DNA from: Bacteroidota bacterium
GTDB lineage: Bacteria; Bacteroidota; Bacteroidia; Cytophagales; Cyclobacteriaceae
Assembly (NCBI GenBank): GCA_016178785.1
Contig: JACOSO010000040.1
Coordinates: forward strand, 1 to 64,000
Direction of reading: 5' to 3'
Length of the DNA: 64,000 bases
Shown here: one piece after another, positions 53,150 to 62,759 of the stretch
Position numbering within the stretch: position 1 is the stretch's first letter
How the letters are laid out: every line of letters begins with the position of its first letter
Notes under the pieces: model-generated
Seen by the model: only the letters and a program-made list of their open reading frames with translations
Databases searched by the model: none
Told to the model about the DNA's origin: nothing
Made by a program: the position numbers and the translations under genes

Positions 53150-54136
53150 ATGAAAAAGATTTTTAAAATCCTCGGCATTATTCTTACCGTAATTGTAGTC
53201 GGAATAGGTGCTCTGCTCACCTATGTTAAAGCAGCTCTTCCTAATGTTGGCAAAGCAGAAGAAATTACACTTGAATACACGCCACAAAGGATAGAACGGG
53301 GAAAATACCTTGCCAACGCAGTGTGCGCTTGCATGGATTGCCATTCGAAAAGAGATTGGTCAAAATTTTCCGGACCATTAGAGAATGGAACTCTCGGACA
53401 AGGTGGCGAACGATTTGACCAGTCAGTGGGATTACCTGGTGTGTTTTTATCGAGAAATATCACACCAGAAGGAATTACGCGCTATACCGATGGCGAGCTC
53501 TTCCGTGTGATCACCACCGGTGTAAATAAAGAAGGTGATGCGATGTTCCCACTGATGCCTTATTCACATTATGGGAAAATGGATCGCGAAGATATTTACA
53601 GCATCATTGCTTATGTGAGATCGCTTTCCCCTGTAAAAAATGAAGTCCCCCCTTCGGAGCCCGACTTCCCAATGAATTTTATTATTCACACTATTCCGCA
53701 AAAAGCAAATTTCCAAATCAAACCTGATACATCTGATATCCTAGCGTACGGTTCGTACATGGTCAATGCATCGGGTTGTATCGAATGTCATACGCAAGTA
53801 GAAAAAGGAATCATCATCCCAGAGCTTGCTTTTTCTGGCGGTCGAGAATTTTTATTCCCCGATGGATCTGTAGTGAGATCTACCAACATAACTCCGGATG
53901 AAGAGACTGGAATTGGCAAGTGGACGAAAGAGGCATTCGTACAGAGATTCAAATTATTTAAGGACAGCAGTTACGTTCTTCCTTCGGTGAACGCAGGAGA
54001 TTTCAACAGTTACATGCCCTGGACGATGTATGCGGGGATGTCGAAGCAAGATCTTGGCGCGATCTATACATACTTGAAGTCAGTCAAACCCATCAGCAAC
54101 ATAGTGGTGAAATTCAGTGAGGCCAAGCCAAAATAA
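53150..54136 (+). CDS. Dihaem cytochrome c, membrane-anchored
   Basis: 328 residues. An N-terminal signal anchor helix (about 7-25) is followed by two class I cytochrome c domains with haem motifs CMDCH (about 61-65) and CIECH (about 209-213). Ligand Met candidates lie in FPLMPYSHYGKM and YMPWTMYAGMSK. It may pass electrons from a dehydrogenase to the respiratory chain. An AraC gene follows 77 nt downstream. Confidence 0.88.
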   Translation: MKKIFKILGIILTVIVVGIGALLTYVKAALPNVGKAEEITLEYTPQRIERGKYLANAVCACMDCHSKRDWSKFSGPLENGTLGQGGERFDQSVGLPGVFLSRNITPEGITRYTDGELFRVITTGVNKEGDAMFPLMPYSHYGKMDREDIYSIIAYVRSLSPVKNEVPPSEPDFPMNFIIHTIPQKANFQIKPDTSDILAYGSYMVNASGCIECHTQVEKGIIIPELAFSGGREFLFPDGSVVRSTNITPDEETGIGKWTKEAFVQRFKLFKDSSYVLPSVNAGDFNSYMPWTMYAGMSKQDLGAIYTYLKSVKPISNIVVKFSEAKPK

Positions 54137-54213
54137 ATTTAGCTTAGTGAAAATGAACTAAAATAATTGAGAGATGCGTTCGTCTATAGTCATATCTCCT
54201 TAATTGATTCACG

Positions 54214-54603
54214 ATGACAACGCAAACCCTCACACCCATATCGTTGCGGCAAAAAGAAATCGTAAAAGAATACCTTGCCCAGCTCGACAAGCATATTGAG
54301 GATTTAAGAAATGGTTTAGCAGAACGCACCCAAGAAATCAGGGATTTTGCCGATCTCATGCACATCCATCCTACACATCTGAGCAATACTATTTCGCTGG
54401 TAATGCGGAAATCACCTTGCAACATTTATGAACAAAAGCTAACAGACCTGGCGAAGGAATTACTACTTTCTTCCAATCGGTCAATTGCTCAAATTGCTAA
54501 GCAGCTGGATTTTGATCCATCCAACTTCACTAAGTTTTTCAAGTTATACGAGGGAGTTACCCCCAAGAAATTCAGAGAGGCCAATTGGGCCTTAAAAAAC
54601 TGA
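54214..54603 (+). CDS. Short AraC family DNA-binding protein
   Basis: 129 residues: a helical N-terminus and an AraC-type domain with two HTH units (IRDFADLMHIHPTHLSNTISLVMR and IAQIAKQLDFDPSNFTKFFKLYEGVT). No sensing domain is fused, so it may act with a partner or sense through its N-terminus. It lies upstream of the SDR gene, with two direct repeats in the gap between them. The SDR gene is its likely target. Confidence 0.87.
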   Translation: MTTQTLTPISLRQKEIVKEYLAQLDKHIEDLRNGLAERTQEIRDFADLMHIHPTHLSNTISLVMRKSPCNIYEQKLTDLAKELLLSSNRSIAQIAKQLDFDPSNFTKFFKLYEGVTPKKFREANWALKN

Positions 54604-54636
54604 AGTGTTCACCATTTTTTCGGAAGTGTTCACCAT
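54602..54636 (+). promoter_or_regulatory. Direct-repeat operator for the AraC/SDR cassette
   Basis: Two copies of GAAGTGTTCACCAT, at 54602-54615 and 54623-54636, exactly 21 nt apart (two helical turns), as expected for AraC-family binding sites. They lie between the AraC and SDR genes; the first starts inside the AraC stop codon. CACCTTTG (54658-54665) is a plausible -7 box, 22 nt further. Confidence 0.65.
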
Positions 54637-54687
54637 ACTTTGTTTTGAGAAGGATCCCACCTTTGCATCGTTAAATAATAATTAAAC

Positions 54688-55447
54688 ATGAAAACAAAAA
54701 TCGCATTAGTAACCGGTGGAAGCCGTGGGCTTGGAAAAGATATGGCCCTTGCACTGGCCAACAAAAACATTGACGTTGTTCTTACCTACAAGTCCAACAA
54801 AGACGAGGCTGAAAAAGTAGTAGAAGAGATTACGAAGAAAGGAAGAAAAGCATCTGCGATACCTTTCGATATATCACAAATCAAATCGTTGGATGGTTTT
54901 GTATCCTTATTTACAAAAACACTGCAGGCCAACTGGTCAACCGACAAGTTTGATTTTCTGATTAACAATGCAGGGACCGGGGCTACCATCATGATCCCCC
55001 AGGTAACAGAAGAGGCCTTCGACAATTTATTGAACATTCATTTCAAAGGCGTTTATTTTCTTACGCAGAAATTGATCAATCAAATTAACGATCATGGAGG
55101 TGTAATCAATATTTCCACCGGGACAACCCGCTTCACAAATCCGGGGTACTCCCGTTTATTCTTCCATGAAAGCGGCCGTGGAAATGTTCACTAAACACGT
55201 AGCAAAAGATTTTGGCTCACGTGGGATTCGAGCCAACGTGGTTGCACCGGGGCCAATTGAAACAGACTTTAACAATGCTGCCATCCGCAATAACCCTGAG
55301 ATGAAAAACCGTTTAAGTGGTCTTTCACCATTAGGAAGAGTAGGATTAGCTGATGATGTAGGCCCCGTTGTTGCATTTTTGTGCACAGACGAATCACGTT
55401 GGATCAATGGCCAGCGAATAGAAGTAAGCGGTGGAATTAATCTGTAG
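54688..55447 (+). pseudogene. SDR-family oxidoreductase gene with a frameshift
   Basis: ATG 54688 begins a short-chain dehydrogenase with the cofactor motif TGGSRGLG, and NNAG near residue 90. After NPGYS (near 55150) the frame is lost, and 55166 onward in another frame continues MKAAVEMFTKHVAKDF, RGIRANVVAPGPIETDF and GRVGLADDVGPVVAFLCTDES. Removing one C from the CCC at 55151-55153 joins them as GYSVYSSMKAA, which is the expected active-site Tyr-x-x-x-Lys region. Either a natural mutation or a sequence error in a short run. Confidence 0.85.
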
Positions 55448-55497
55448 CAGTGTGGCACATGAGAACAAACGAACCACTGAAAAGAATTAATTTGTAA

Positions 55498-56775
55498 TCA
55501 CGCCACTTGAGCGACTTCAACGACAGGTTTTGGTGTTGCTTTACGCGACATCATCACCTGGATGTGCTTGTCGATCCAATACATCATTACGATAGTGATG
55601 ACCATTGTGCCTACTACCACATAACCTAAAATATCGTAACGATGTAACATTCCATCGGGCGCCTGGAATACAATCATACCAGCAATAGCGGAAGCAATTC
55701 CACCTGAGATCTGTTGCACTGAAGCGTTGATACTCATAAATGCACCGCGGTCTTGCGGCTCGGGCACTGCAGACATCAAGGCAGAAGATGTAATCATCCG
55801 GCAAGTGATGCCCGCAAACATGATCACACTTATGGCGATCACGACCCAAACAGGAGTAATCCCCATAGGAGTGTAAATGGCCACCATGATGCAAGCCACT
55901 ACTGTTCCCCAAACGAAAACTTTAAACTTACCAACCTGGTCACTCAACTTTCCGATAAGAGGGCCGGTGGCAATCGAGAAAATTCCAACGATAAGATAGA
56001 CCATTGGCAATTGACCTAATGTCAATCCGAGATTGTTGGTACTGAATGCACTTCCGAAAGGCATAAGCATAAATCCTCCGGTAGCAAGAAGAGTCGTACT
56101 AAAATAGGCTTTCACATAATCAGGCACTGAAAAAGTTTTGATCAAATGCTGGATCGGGTGCCGCTCGTTTTTGATATCGAGGTGACCTGCCACCGGCTTC
56201 ATGTAAACGATGATCACTACGCCAACTGCAATTCCAAAAACAGCAATCATCCAGAAAGGCGAGTGCCATCCAAATCTATTCGCCAGCAACAAACCGATCG
56301 GCAAACCCATAATTTGACTTGCCGCAAACGACATTTGCACGAAACCCATCACCCGACCTCTCACTTCAAACTTGAAGAGGTCACTGATGATTGCAAAACT
56401 TACAGATCCAATCACGCCACCAAAAATTCCAGTAACAATTCTGGCAACCAATAAAAAATTATAATCGGGAGCGATCGCGCATAAAAAAGTGCCAAACAAA
56501 AAACCGATATAGAAAAAAAGGAGGAGCTTTTTCCGGTCGAATTTATCGGCAAATCCAGCAGCAAGAATCCCCGAAATCCCAGCGCTGAAAGCATAGGCCG
56601 AAACCACCAAACCAAATTGAGTGGTAGTAATGTGCAGCTGCGGTAGAAGCATCGCTCCCAATGGTGATAACACCATAAAGTCAAGGATGATGCTGAACTG
56701 TAAAATGGATAAGATGGTGATAATGAAAACCTGGTAGCCGGAAAATATTTTTTCTTTGGGTGTTGTCTCAGACAT
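55498..56775 (-). CDS. MFS transporter, drug-efflux type
   Basis: 425 residues with 12 membrane helices. AGFADKFDRKKLLLF is motif A between helices 2 and 3, and LDFMVLSPLGAML near helix 1 is typical of DHA1-type efflux pumps. The substrate is unknown. It lies 11 nt downstream of the cyclophilin gene on the same strand, so the two may be co-transcribed. Confidence 0.85.
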   Translation of the reverse strand: MSETTPKEKIFSGYQVFIITILSILQFSIILDFMVLSPLGAMLLPQLHITTTQFGLVVSAYAFSAGISGILAAGFADKFDRKKLLLFFYIGFLFGTFLCAIAPDYNFLLVARIVTGIFGGVIGSVSFAIISDLFKFEVRGRVMGFVQMSFAASQIMGLPIGLLLANRFGWHSPFWMIAVFGIAVGVVIIVYMKPVAGHLDIKNERHPIQHLIKTFSVPDYVKAYFSTTLLATGGFMLMPFGSAFSTNNLGLTLGQLPMVYLIVGIFSIATGPLIGKLSDQVGKFKVFVWGTVVACIMVAIYTPMGITPVWVVIAISVIMFAGITCRMITSSALMSAVPEPQDRGAFMSINASVQQISGGIASAIAGMIVFQAPDGMLHRYDILGYVVVGTMVITIVMMYWIDKHIQVMMSRKATPKPVVEVAQVA

Positions 56776-56786
56776 GATATAAAAAT

Positions 56787-57224
56787 TTACTCTTCTCTGT
56801 TGATAATTACCTTTTCCATTACATCGCCTTGCCTGATTGCATCGATCACCTCCAGTCCTTCATAAACTTTTCCAAAGACCGTGTGATTACGATCGAGGTG
56901 CGATGTGCTCTGCCGGGTATGGAAAATAAAAAATTGTGATCCTCCCGTATTTCGACCCGCATGCGCCATCGAAAGAACTCCGCGATCGTGATATTGATTT
57001 TTTCCGGTAAGCTCGCAGTCGATATGATAACCGGGGCCGCCATTACCGATTCCATTGGGGCAACCGCCCTGAATCATGAAATTAGGAATCACCCGGTGAA
57101 AGATGAGGCCGTTATAAAAACCTTTCTCAGCAAGTGTTACAAAGTTCTTGACGGTGTTGGGAGCATCCTCTTCGAAGAATTTGATTTTCAGTACTCCTTT
57201 TTTGGTATGGATTTCTGCGGTCAT
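56787..57224 (-). CDS. Cyclophilin-type peptidyl-prolyl cis-trans isomerase
   Basis: 145 residues. The conserved [13 protein letters not shown] contains the catalytic Arg; GGSQFFI and HTVFGKV follow. No signal peptide, so cytoplasmic. Short bacterial form of PpiB. First of a unit with the MFS gene. Confidence 0.93.
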   Translation of the reverse strand: MTAEIHTKKGVLKIKFFEEDAPNTVKNFVTLAEKGFYNGLIFHRVIPNFMIQGGCPNGIGNGGPGYHIDCELTGKNQYHDRGVLSMAHAGRNTGGSQFFIFHTRQSTSHLDRNHTVFGKVYEGLEVIDAIRQGDVMEKVIINREE

Positions 57225-57241
57225 AATTAATTTAATATTTC

Positions 57242-57326
57242 AAATTTAAGATTCAAAATCAAAGATGGAAATTTAATATTCGAAGCCAAAATTAGGCGCC
57301 AATTTGGAATTTGGAATCTTAAATTT
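57242..57326. repeat. AT-rich inverted-repeat spacer
   Basis: AAATTTAAGATTC (57242-57254) and GAATCTTAAATTT (57314-57326) are exact inverse complements (13 bp), with TTGAATTT/AAAATTA-type words between. It lies between the cobalamin adenosyltransferase and cyclophilin genes, both on the minus strand. Confidence 0.6.
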
Positions 57327-57331
57327 TGAAT

Positions 57332-57880
57332 TTACATCCGTGGATGCCATGCGGTTTCATCTGCCTTCAATTCGTGGGCCATCATTCGGCACAACATAAA
57401 GAAATAGTCGGATAGTCGATTGAGATATTTTACGACTAAAGCATCAACAGGGTTTTGCGCATTTAGTGCAATCACCAATCGCTCGGCTCTTCTGCAAACG
57501 GTGCGCACTACATGACCAATTGAGACGGAAGGATGGCCACCCGGCAAAACAAAAAATTTCATAGGCGGAAGTTGTGCGTCCATTTTGTCAATTTCTTTCT
57601 CGAGAAATACAATATCCTGTTCAACCAATAAAGGAATTTTCACTTTCGTATTTCCAGGTTCGGTGGCAAGAATAGATCCAATCGTAAAAAGCCGGTCTTG
57701 AATTTCTACTAGAGTCTCTTTTCGCGAAGCATTTACCGATTGATCGCGAAGCAAGCCTACATGCGAATTCAATTCGTCAATCGTTCCATAAGCTTCAATG
57801 CGAAGATCGGATTTTGGCAAACGTTGTCCACCGAAAAGCGCTGTTGTGCCCTGATCCCCAGTCTTTGTGTAAATCTTCAT
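57332..57880 (-). CDS. Cob(I)yrinic acid a,c-diamide adenosyltransferase (PduO type)
   Basis: 182 residues. TKTGDQGTTALFGGQR near the N-terminus binds ATP; RTVCRRAERL and YLNRLSDYFFMLCR at the C-terminus complete the PduO-type fold. It adenosylates cobalamin in the final assimilation step. Separate from other cobalamin genes here. Confidence 0.92.
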   Translation of the reverse strand: MKIYTKTGDQGTTALFGGQRLPKSDLRIEAYGTIDELNSHVGLLRDQSVNASRKETLVEIQDRLFTIGSILATEPGNTKVKIPLLVEQDIVFLEKEIDKMDAQLPPMKFFVLPGGHPSVSIGHVVRTVCRRAERLVIALNAQNPVDALVVKYLNRLSDYFFMLCRMMAHELKADETAWHPRM

Positions 57881-57946
57881 TCAACGAAAGTCCAAATTCA
57901 AAACTGAATATTCAAGAAATGATTTGAGTTTGACTATATTCGATAC

Positions 57947-58621
57947 GTGAGACCTCAAAATATTTTGTTTGGCGTTTTCGGTCTAGTCGGGGCAATCTGC
58001 TTTGTGCTTTGGTCATACTTTACGTATGAATCGGTTAGAAAGTCGATGCAATGGGAGGAAGCCCCCGCCATCATCACGCAACTTAATAATTCTGGTTACC
58101 CGACAATTTCATTTGAGTACAACGGAAAGAACCATGAATTTCATGAAAATTTTTCAAGCAGCGATATGTATACCGGGCAAGAAGTCAAAGTGTATTTTCC
58201 TCCCGGAGAACCTGATAAAGCAGAACTCAAATCCTTTTTCGCTTCATGGTTTTTGACTTTGTTTCTCGGAATCTTCTGGCTTGTCTTCGGTGGCGTTGGT
58301 GCAATTGGCTTATTCTGGGTTTCGAAAGCAAGCCGGATGAGACAAGAACTGGTGGTGAAGGGTAAAGGAAGAAAAGTATCAGTGCCCATTGGTGAAGTCA
58401 ATCAAGATTTTTCATTTAAAGTCAATGGCCGAAGCCCGTTTATTATCGTTGGACAATGGCTCGACAAATCGAGCAACACAGTGTATCAATTCAAGAGCGA
58501 ATACATCTGGTATAATCCTGCACCTTATTTGGATGGAAAAAAAGAAGTCGATGTGTACATCGACCCAAATGATTTGAAAAGATATTATCTGGATATTTCT
58601 TTCTTACCTAAGAAAGGTTGA
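57947..58621 (+). CDS. DUF3592 membrane protein
   Basis: 224 residues with helices at about 5-25 and 100-125 and a DUF3592-type beta domain ([21 protein letters not shown]) between. It starts at GTG 57947, with TATATTCG just 5 nt upstream (a possible leaderless start). No function known. Its 3' end overlaps that of the convergent ABC gene by 14 nt. Confidence 0.78.
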   Translation: MRPQNILFGVFGLVGAICFVLWSYFTYESVRKSMQWEEAPAIITQLNNSGYPTISFEYNGKNHEFHENFSSSDMYTGQEVKVYFPPGEPDKAELKSFFASWFLTLFLGIFWLVFGGVGAIGLFWVSKASRMRQELVVKGKGRKVSVPIGEVNQDFSFKVNGRSPFIIVGQWLDKSSNTVYQFKSEYIWYNPAPYLDGKKEVDVYIDPNDLKRYYLDISFLPKKG

Positions 58622-59345
58622 CATCGCTGTGTGCAGCGACAGTCTCACCCCGGTTGATTTTTTCGTTTTTGTGATCCCATTCAACAAGTCCATCCCTCAA
58701 ACGCACGATTCTATGAGCGTAGTGAGCAATGTCATCTTCGTGTGTCACCATAATAATAGTGTGGCCTTTGTCATGCAACTCCTGAAACAGATTCATGATA
58801 TCGTATGAAGTCTTAGAGTCAAGGTTACCTGTAGGTTCATCGGCCAAAAGAATGGACGGGTTGTTTACCAAGGCTCTGGCAATTGCCACGCGCTGGCGTT
58901 GCCCACCAGAAAGCTCGTTAGGTCTGTGATGGTGGCGATTGGCCAAGTCAACATTTTCCAAAGCAGCCATTGCCATTTCGTGGCGGTCGTCCTTGTTATA
59001 GCCGGCATAGATCAAAGGGAGCGCGACATTTTCAAGTGCAGTTGCTCTTGGTAAAAGATTAAAAGTCTGAAATACGAAACCAATTTCTTTGTTACGGATG
59101 GTGGCCAGTTCATTCTCAGTCATCTCGCTCACCATTTGATTATTGAGCATGTAAGTGCCGTGCGTAGGTGAATCAAGGCAGCCAACAATGTTCATCAACT
59201 TAGATTTGCCCGAGCCGGAAGGGCCCATGAAAGCAACGTACTCACCTTTATTGATTGAAATCGAAATATCCTGAAGCGCATTCACAATGTTATTGCCCAT
59301 TTTGTAAATCTTGGCAATGTTGTGGGTTTCGATGATTTTAGTCAT
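58608..59345 (-). CDS. ABC transporter ATPase, LolD/MacB type
   Basis: 245 residues. Walker A is GPSGSGKSK (41-49), in which Lys stands where Thr is normal (GKST). The signature is [15 protein letters not shown], Walker [13 protein letters not shown] and H-loop MVTHEDD. The type is that of lipoprotein release or MacB-type systems; no permease is adjacent. The odd Walker A may reduce activity or be a local mutation. Confidence 0.88.
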   Translation of the reverse strand: MTKIIETHNIAKIYKMGNNIVNALQDISISINKGEYVAFMGPSGSGKSKLMNIVGCLDSPTHGTYMLNNQMVSEMTENELATIRNKEIGFVFQTFNLLPRATALENVALPLIYAGYNKDDRHEMAMAALENVDLANRHHHRPNELSGGQRQRVAIARALVNNPSILLADEPTGNLDSKTSYDIMNLFQELHDKGHTIIMVTHEDDIAHYAHRIVRLRDGLVEWDHKNEKINRGETVAAHSDVNLS

Positions 59346-59434
59346 GTGGCAATTTAGTCAAGTTATTATTAACTGATAATTCTCGTTTTTGTTACGTGCT
59401 CCGACCAGTTTTTGACGAATGAGAGGTGATTTTG

Positions 59435-59974
59435 TTACAATCCTAATATCCTCGCCACTTTGAGAATCCCCATTACACTCAGACTATCCGTAATTTTGCC
59501 TTGCATTACCATTTCTAGCGTCTCGGCAAACGGGAGCTTCCACACTTTCATGTCTGCTTCAGTGTCTTCGCGCTCATGTTCGCCTTCACCAAGTCCTTGC
59601 GCCAGAAAAACGAACCCGACTTCATCAGAAACAGAATTGGATAAATGCGCTTTTAGAATTTCCTTCCACTGCTTTGCTTTTAATCCTGTTTCTTCCAATA
59701 GTTCTCTTTTTGCTGAGTCCAGAATTTCTTTTCCGGCAGGCCCTCCTCCTTCCGGAATTTCCCAGCTCCATTCATCTAAGGTGTACCGATGCTGACCGAC
59801 AAGCCACGTATTGTTATTTTCATCTAATGGAATAATGCCGATAGCTGTATTTTTAAAATGCACTTTCCCATAAATGCCTTTACCCCCGGCAGGATTAATT
59901 ACCTTATGTTCTTCTAACTTGATCCATGGATTTTCATAGATGTCTTCGTGGGAAAGCGTTGTCCATTTGCTCAT
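59435..59974 (-). CDS. Nudix hydrolase (ADP-ribose pyrophosphatase-like)
   Basis: 179 residues with the Nudix box G77-x5-E83-x7-REL-x-EET-G-L (GGGPAGKEILDSAKRELLEETG). The WEIPEGG before it and the length match ADP-ribose/NDP-sugar pyrophosphatases. It removes toxic or surplus nucleotide derivatives. Divergent from rnhB, with a 17-bp inverted repeat between them. Confidence 0.88.
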   Translation of the reverse strand: MSKWTTLSHEDIYENPWIKLEEHKVINPAGGKGIYGKVHFKNTAIGIIPLDENNNTWLVGQHRYTLDEWSWEIPEGGGPAGKEILDSAKRELLEETGLKAKQWKEILKAHLSNSVSDEVGFVFLAQGLGEGEHEREDTEADMKVWKLPFAETLEMVMQGKITDSLSVMGILKVARILGL

Positions 59975-59983
59975 GTCTAAAAG

Positions 59984-60067
59984 TTAATCGTTAATAGTTA
60001 TTCGTTAATAGTGGCTTGTGTAAATTTGAAACAATATTACCATTAACCTTTAACTATTAACGATTAA
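59984..60067. repeat. Perfect 17-bp inverted repeat between Nudix and rnhB genes
   Basis: TTAATCGTTAATAGTTA (59984-60000) and TAACTATTAACGATTAA (60051-60067) are exact inverse complements, with further TTAATAG words in the loop. It fills the divergent intergenic region and may be a cruciform or shared operator. Confidence 0.65.
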
Positions 60068-60070
60068 GGA

Positions 60071-60673
60071 ATGCTCCACTCTTCGTTCACCCCCAATCTA
60101 ATCGAAGCAGGCTGTGATGAAGTCGGGCGAGGATGTCTGGCAGGACCCGTTGTGGCTGCTGCAGTTATCCTACCTAAAAATTATACGCACGAATTACTTA
60201 ACGACTCGAAGCAACTCACGAAAGAAGAACGAATTCAACTGCAAGGAGAAATAAAACGCGATGCGCTGGCTTGGGCTGTGGCAGAGGTAAGTCAAACCGA
60301 AATTGACAAAATCAATATTCTTAACGCATCTTTTCTCGCCATGCACCATGCGCTTGATCAATTGAGCTTGCGCCCCGAATTATTGCTCATCGATGGAAAT
60401 CGTTTTAAACCCTATCACGAAATAAAATTTGAGTGCATTATCAAAGGAGATGCAAATTACCTAAGCATTGCGGCTGCATCGGTGTTGGCAAAAACGTATC
60501 GCGATGATTTAATGGAGAAATTAGCAACTCAATACCCAGGCTATGGCTGGCACACGAATGTGGGTTATCCAACAGACGAACATCGTGATGGGATTAGAAA
60601 TCTTGGAATCACCCCTTACCACAGAAGATCATTTACCCTGCTGCCTTCGCAATTGGAGTTGTTTGAGGATTGA
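60071..60673 (+). CDS. rnhB: Ribonuclease HII
   Basis: 200 residues. AGCDEVGRGCLAGPV holds D16 and E17; NDSKQLT and LLIDGNRF add further conserved residues. It removes ribonucleotides from DNA. Its last 41 nt overlap the end of amt on the other strand. Confidence 0.95.
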   Translation: MLHSSFTPNLIEAGCDEVGRGCLAGPVVAAAVILPKNYTHELLNDSKQLTKEERIQLQGEIKRDALAWAVAEVSQTEIDKINILNASFLAMHHALDQLSLRPELLLIDGNRFKPYHEIKFECIIKGDANYLSIAAASVLAKTYRDDLMEKLATQYPGYGWHTNVGYPTDEHRDGIRNLGITPYHRRSFTLLPSQLELFED

Positions 60674-62009
60674 AACCGACTTCGGTTGCAAGAGTTACCT
60701 TTCCAAAATCTTCCGTGCTCAATGTTTCAGAATGCTGGCTGATATCTAGGCCGAGTCGTTCATCTTCAGGTGACACACGTAGTCGCGTCATCATGCCTGT
60801 GATTTTAAAAATCAAATACGAACCCCCAAAAGTAAATACACCTACAATCACCAACGCCAACATGTGGTATTGAAAAGTTTCAAACTTACCGTTAATGAGT
60901 CCGACATCTTTTGCAAATACTCCGGTGAGAATCATACCAACAATGCCGCCAAGTCCGTGACATGGAAAAACATCGAGCGTATCATCAAGTGAAGTTCTTT
61001 GGCGATAATAAACCGCAAGGTTGCTGACAATAGCGGCAGCAAAACCGATGAACACACTCTGACCAATATTTACAAAACCCGCTGCTGGTGTAATTGCGAC
61101 CAATCCAACAACAGCGCCAATGCACGCCCCCATCGCAGAAATTTTCCTGCCGACCAATGCATCGAACATCACCCATGTAATCATGGCCGAAGCCGAAGCC
61201 ATGTTTGTTGTTGCGAAGGCTTGTACGGCAAGTCCGTTGGCTGCAAGCGCTGAGCCCGCATTAAAACCAAACCATCCAAACCACAACATGCCTGTGCCAA
61301 GAATGATAAAAGGAACGTTTGCAGGTTGATGTTGATTGTTATGACGCTTGCCGAGAATGAAAGCTCCGGCCAACGCAGCAAAGCCGGCACTCATGTGCAC
61401 CACAGCGCCACCGGCAAAATCTAGTACGCCAAGTTTTCGCAGAAAGCCATCCGGATGCCAGGTCCAATGGGCCAATGGACAATAGATAAGCAAGGAAAAC
61501 AAACACATAAAAATCAAATACGAAGTAAACTTGACACGCTCTGCAAAACTTCCTGTGATGAGGGCTGGTGTGATGATAGCAAACTTTAACTGAAACAAAG
61601 CGAAGAGCAATAACGGAAAAGTTGGTGCAAGTGAAGGATGAGGGTTTAACCCAACATTATGAAAAGCAAAAAAAGTGGTGGGGTTGCCAATGACCCCCCC
61701 GATGCTATCGCCAAACGCAAGACTGAATCCAACCAAATACCAAAGCAAACTGATTACACCGAGAGCGATAAAACTTTGCAACATGGTGGAGATTACATTT
61801 TTAACACTGACCATGCCTCCATAAAAAAATGAGAGGCCGGGCGTCATGAAAAAAACGAAAGCTGAGGCAACAATCATCCAGGCCGTATCCGCTTTATCAA
61901 TACTGCTCGCTGCATCAGCAACAGGTTCTTCAGCACCGAATAGAACTAAGAACTGCAAAGCACATATAATTGCAAAGATTACTATCCAACGGGTTCTCGG
62001 CTTACTCAT
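60633..62009 (-). CDS. amt: Ammonium transporter
   Basis: 458 residues with about 11 membrane helices. The twin His of the pore are in GGAVVHMSAG and FPCHGLGG; WFGWFGFNAGSAL is also typical. The C-terminal tail (DERLGLDISQHSETL) is the Amt regulatory tail. No glnK is next to it in the window. The stop overlaps rnhB by 41 nt. Confidence 0.95.
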   Translation of the reverse strand: MSKPRTRWIVIFAIICALQFLVLFGAEEPVADAASSIDKADTAWMIVASAFVFFMTPGLSFFYGGMVSVKNVISTMLQSFIALGVISLLWYLVGFSLAFGDSIGGVIGNPTTFFAFHNVGLNPHPSLAPTFPLLLFALFQLKFAIITPALITGSFAERVKFTSYLIFMCLFSLLIYCPLAHWTWHPDGFLRKLGVLDFAGGAVVHMSAGFAALAGAFILGKRHNNQHQPANVPFIILGTGMLWFGWFGFNAGSALAANGLAVQAFATTNMASASAMITWVMFDALVGRKISAMGACIGAVVGLVAITPAAGFVNIGQSVFIGFAAAIVSNLAVYYRQRTSLDDTLDVFPCHGLGGIVGMILTGVFAKDVGLINGKFETFQYHMLALVIVGVFTFGGSYLIFKITGMMTRLRVSPEDERLGLDISQHSETLSTEDFGKVTLATEVGFNPQTTPIAKAAG

Positions 62010-62155
62010 GAATCCTTATTTTTCCATAAATTTCATGAATACATGGTAATATTTACGCCATATTTTGAAATATTTTACCTAATTCGATTGAATTGTGGTA
62101 ATTTTTACCCCTAACAACTGTTAAATGTTAGTCTATTTCTGATTCTCGGTGTAAA

Positions 62156-62695
62156 TCAGCTTACTTTTTTGCGCAGGAGACTCAACATCTCCAAACGGAT
62201 AAGGCCGCTAAACGGCCTTATGAAAAACCAGTAGATAGAAAAAATGATTTTAGACTTTCGCTTTAAGCATCTTACCCTTGTCTCTGTTGAAACTTCACAC
62301 CCTGTATTGGTCTTTGTAAATTTCAAGTTCCAGGCCGCTTTCAACTTGTGGTTGGTATTGTCAGAACAGAACTCCTCCTTGTTTTCAATCCACTCAATTT
62401 CGTTCTTCACCTGAAACCCATAAACGAATTCGTTCCAAAGAGATTCTTCAAGCAAAGTAAATTTCATTCCTGCTACAAAACGTTTAAACACAGTTGACTT
62501 AAAAGGAATGCCACGCAGCCAAAAAAGAACTGAAATAATTAGGGAGTCTGACAGATCAAGTTCCATCGCAGCCTTGTAACAAGTTTCCGGTGAAGCGTTG
62601 ATTATCGTCTTGTGGATTTCATTGAAATCAAAGGTGGGGCGATATTTATCGATGAGACTGCGCACTACGAAAAGATAGGTCAAACCATTCATCAA
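62156..62695 (-). CDS. SRPBCC-family protein
   Basis: 179 residues. IHKTIINASPETCYKAAMELDLSDS starts the helix-grip fold and KAAWNLKF / VSTETRVRCL are its later strands, as in many unannotated SRPBCC proteins. It may bind a lipid or small ligand. It is divergent from the amidohydrolase gene. Confidence 0.8.
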   Translation of the reverse strand: MMNGLTYLFVVRSLIDKYRPTFDFNEIHKTIINASPETCYKAAMELDLSDSLIISVLFWLRGIPFKSTVFKRFVAGMKFTLLEESLWNEFVYGFQVKNEIEWIENKEEFCSDNTNHKLKAAWNLKFTKTNTGCEVSTETRVRCLKRKSKIIFSIYWFFIRPFSGLIRLEMLSLLRKKVS

Positions 62696-62759
62696 AAAAA
62701 GTTAACTGAGTGAAGGTTCATCTTTGAGATTAAATTATCTTCAAGACTTACTTATCCCT

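Noticed and set aside
57935..57942. TATATTCG as promoter for the DUF3592 gene
   Set aside because: Only 5 nt before the chosen GTG, and with C instead of T in the box; kept as a remark, not a feature.
62200..62220. AAGGCCG...CGGCCTT hairpin as a terminator
   Set aside because: It lies inside the SRPBCC coding sequence and has no T-run, so it is treated as codon content.
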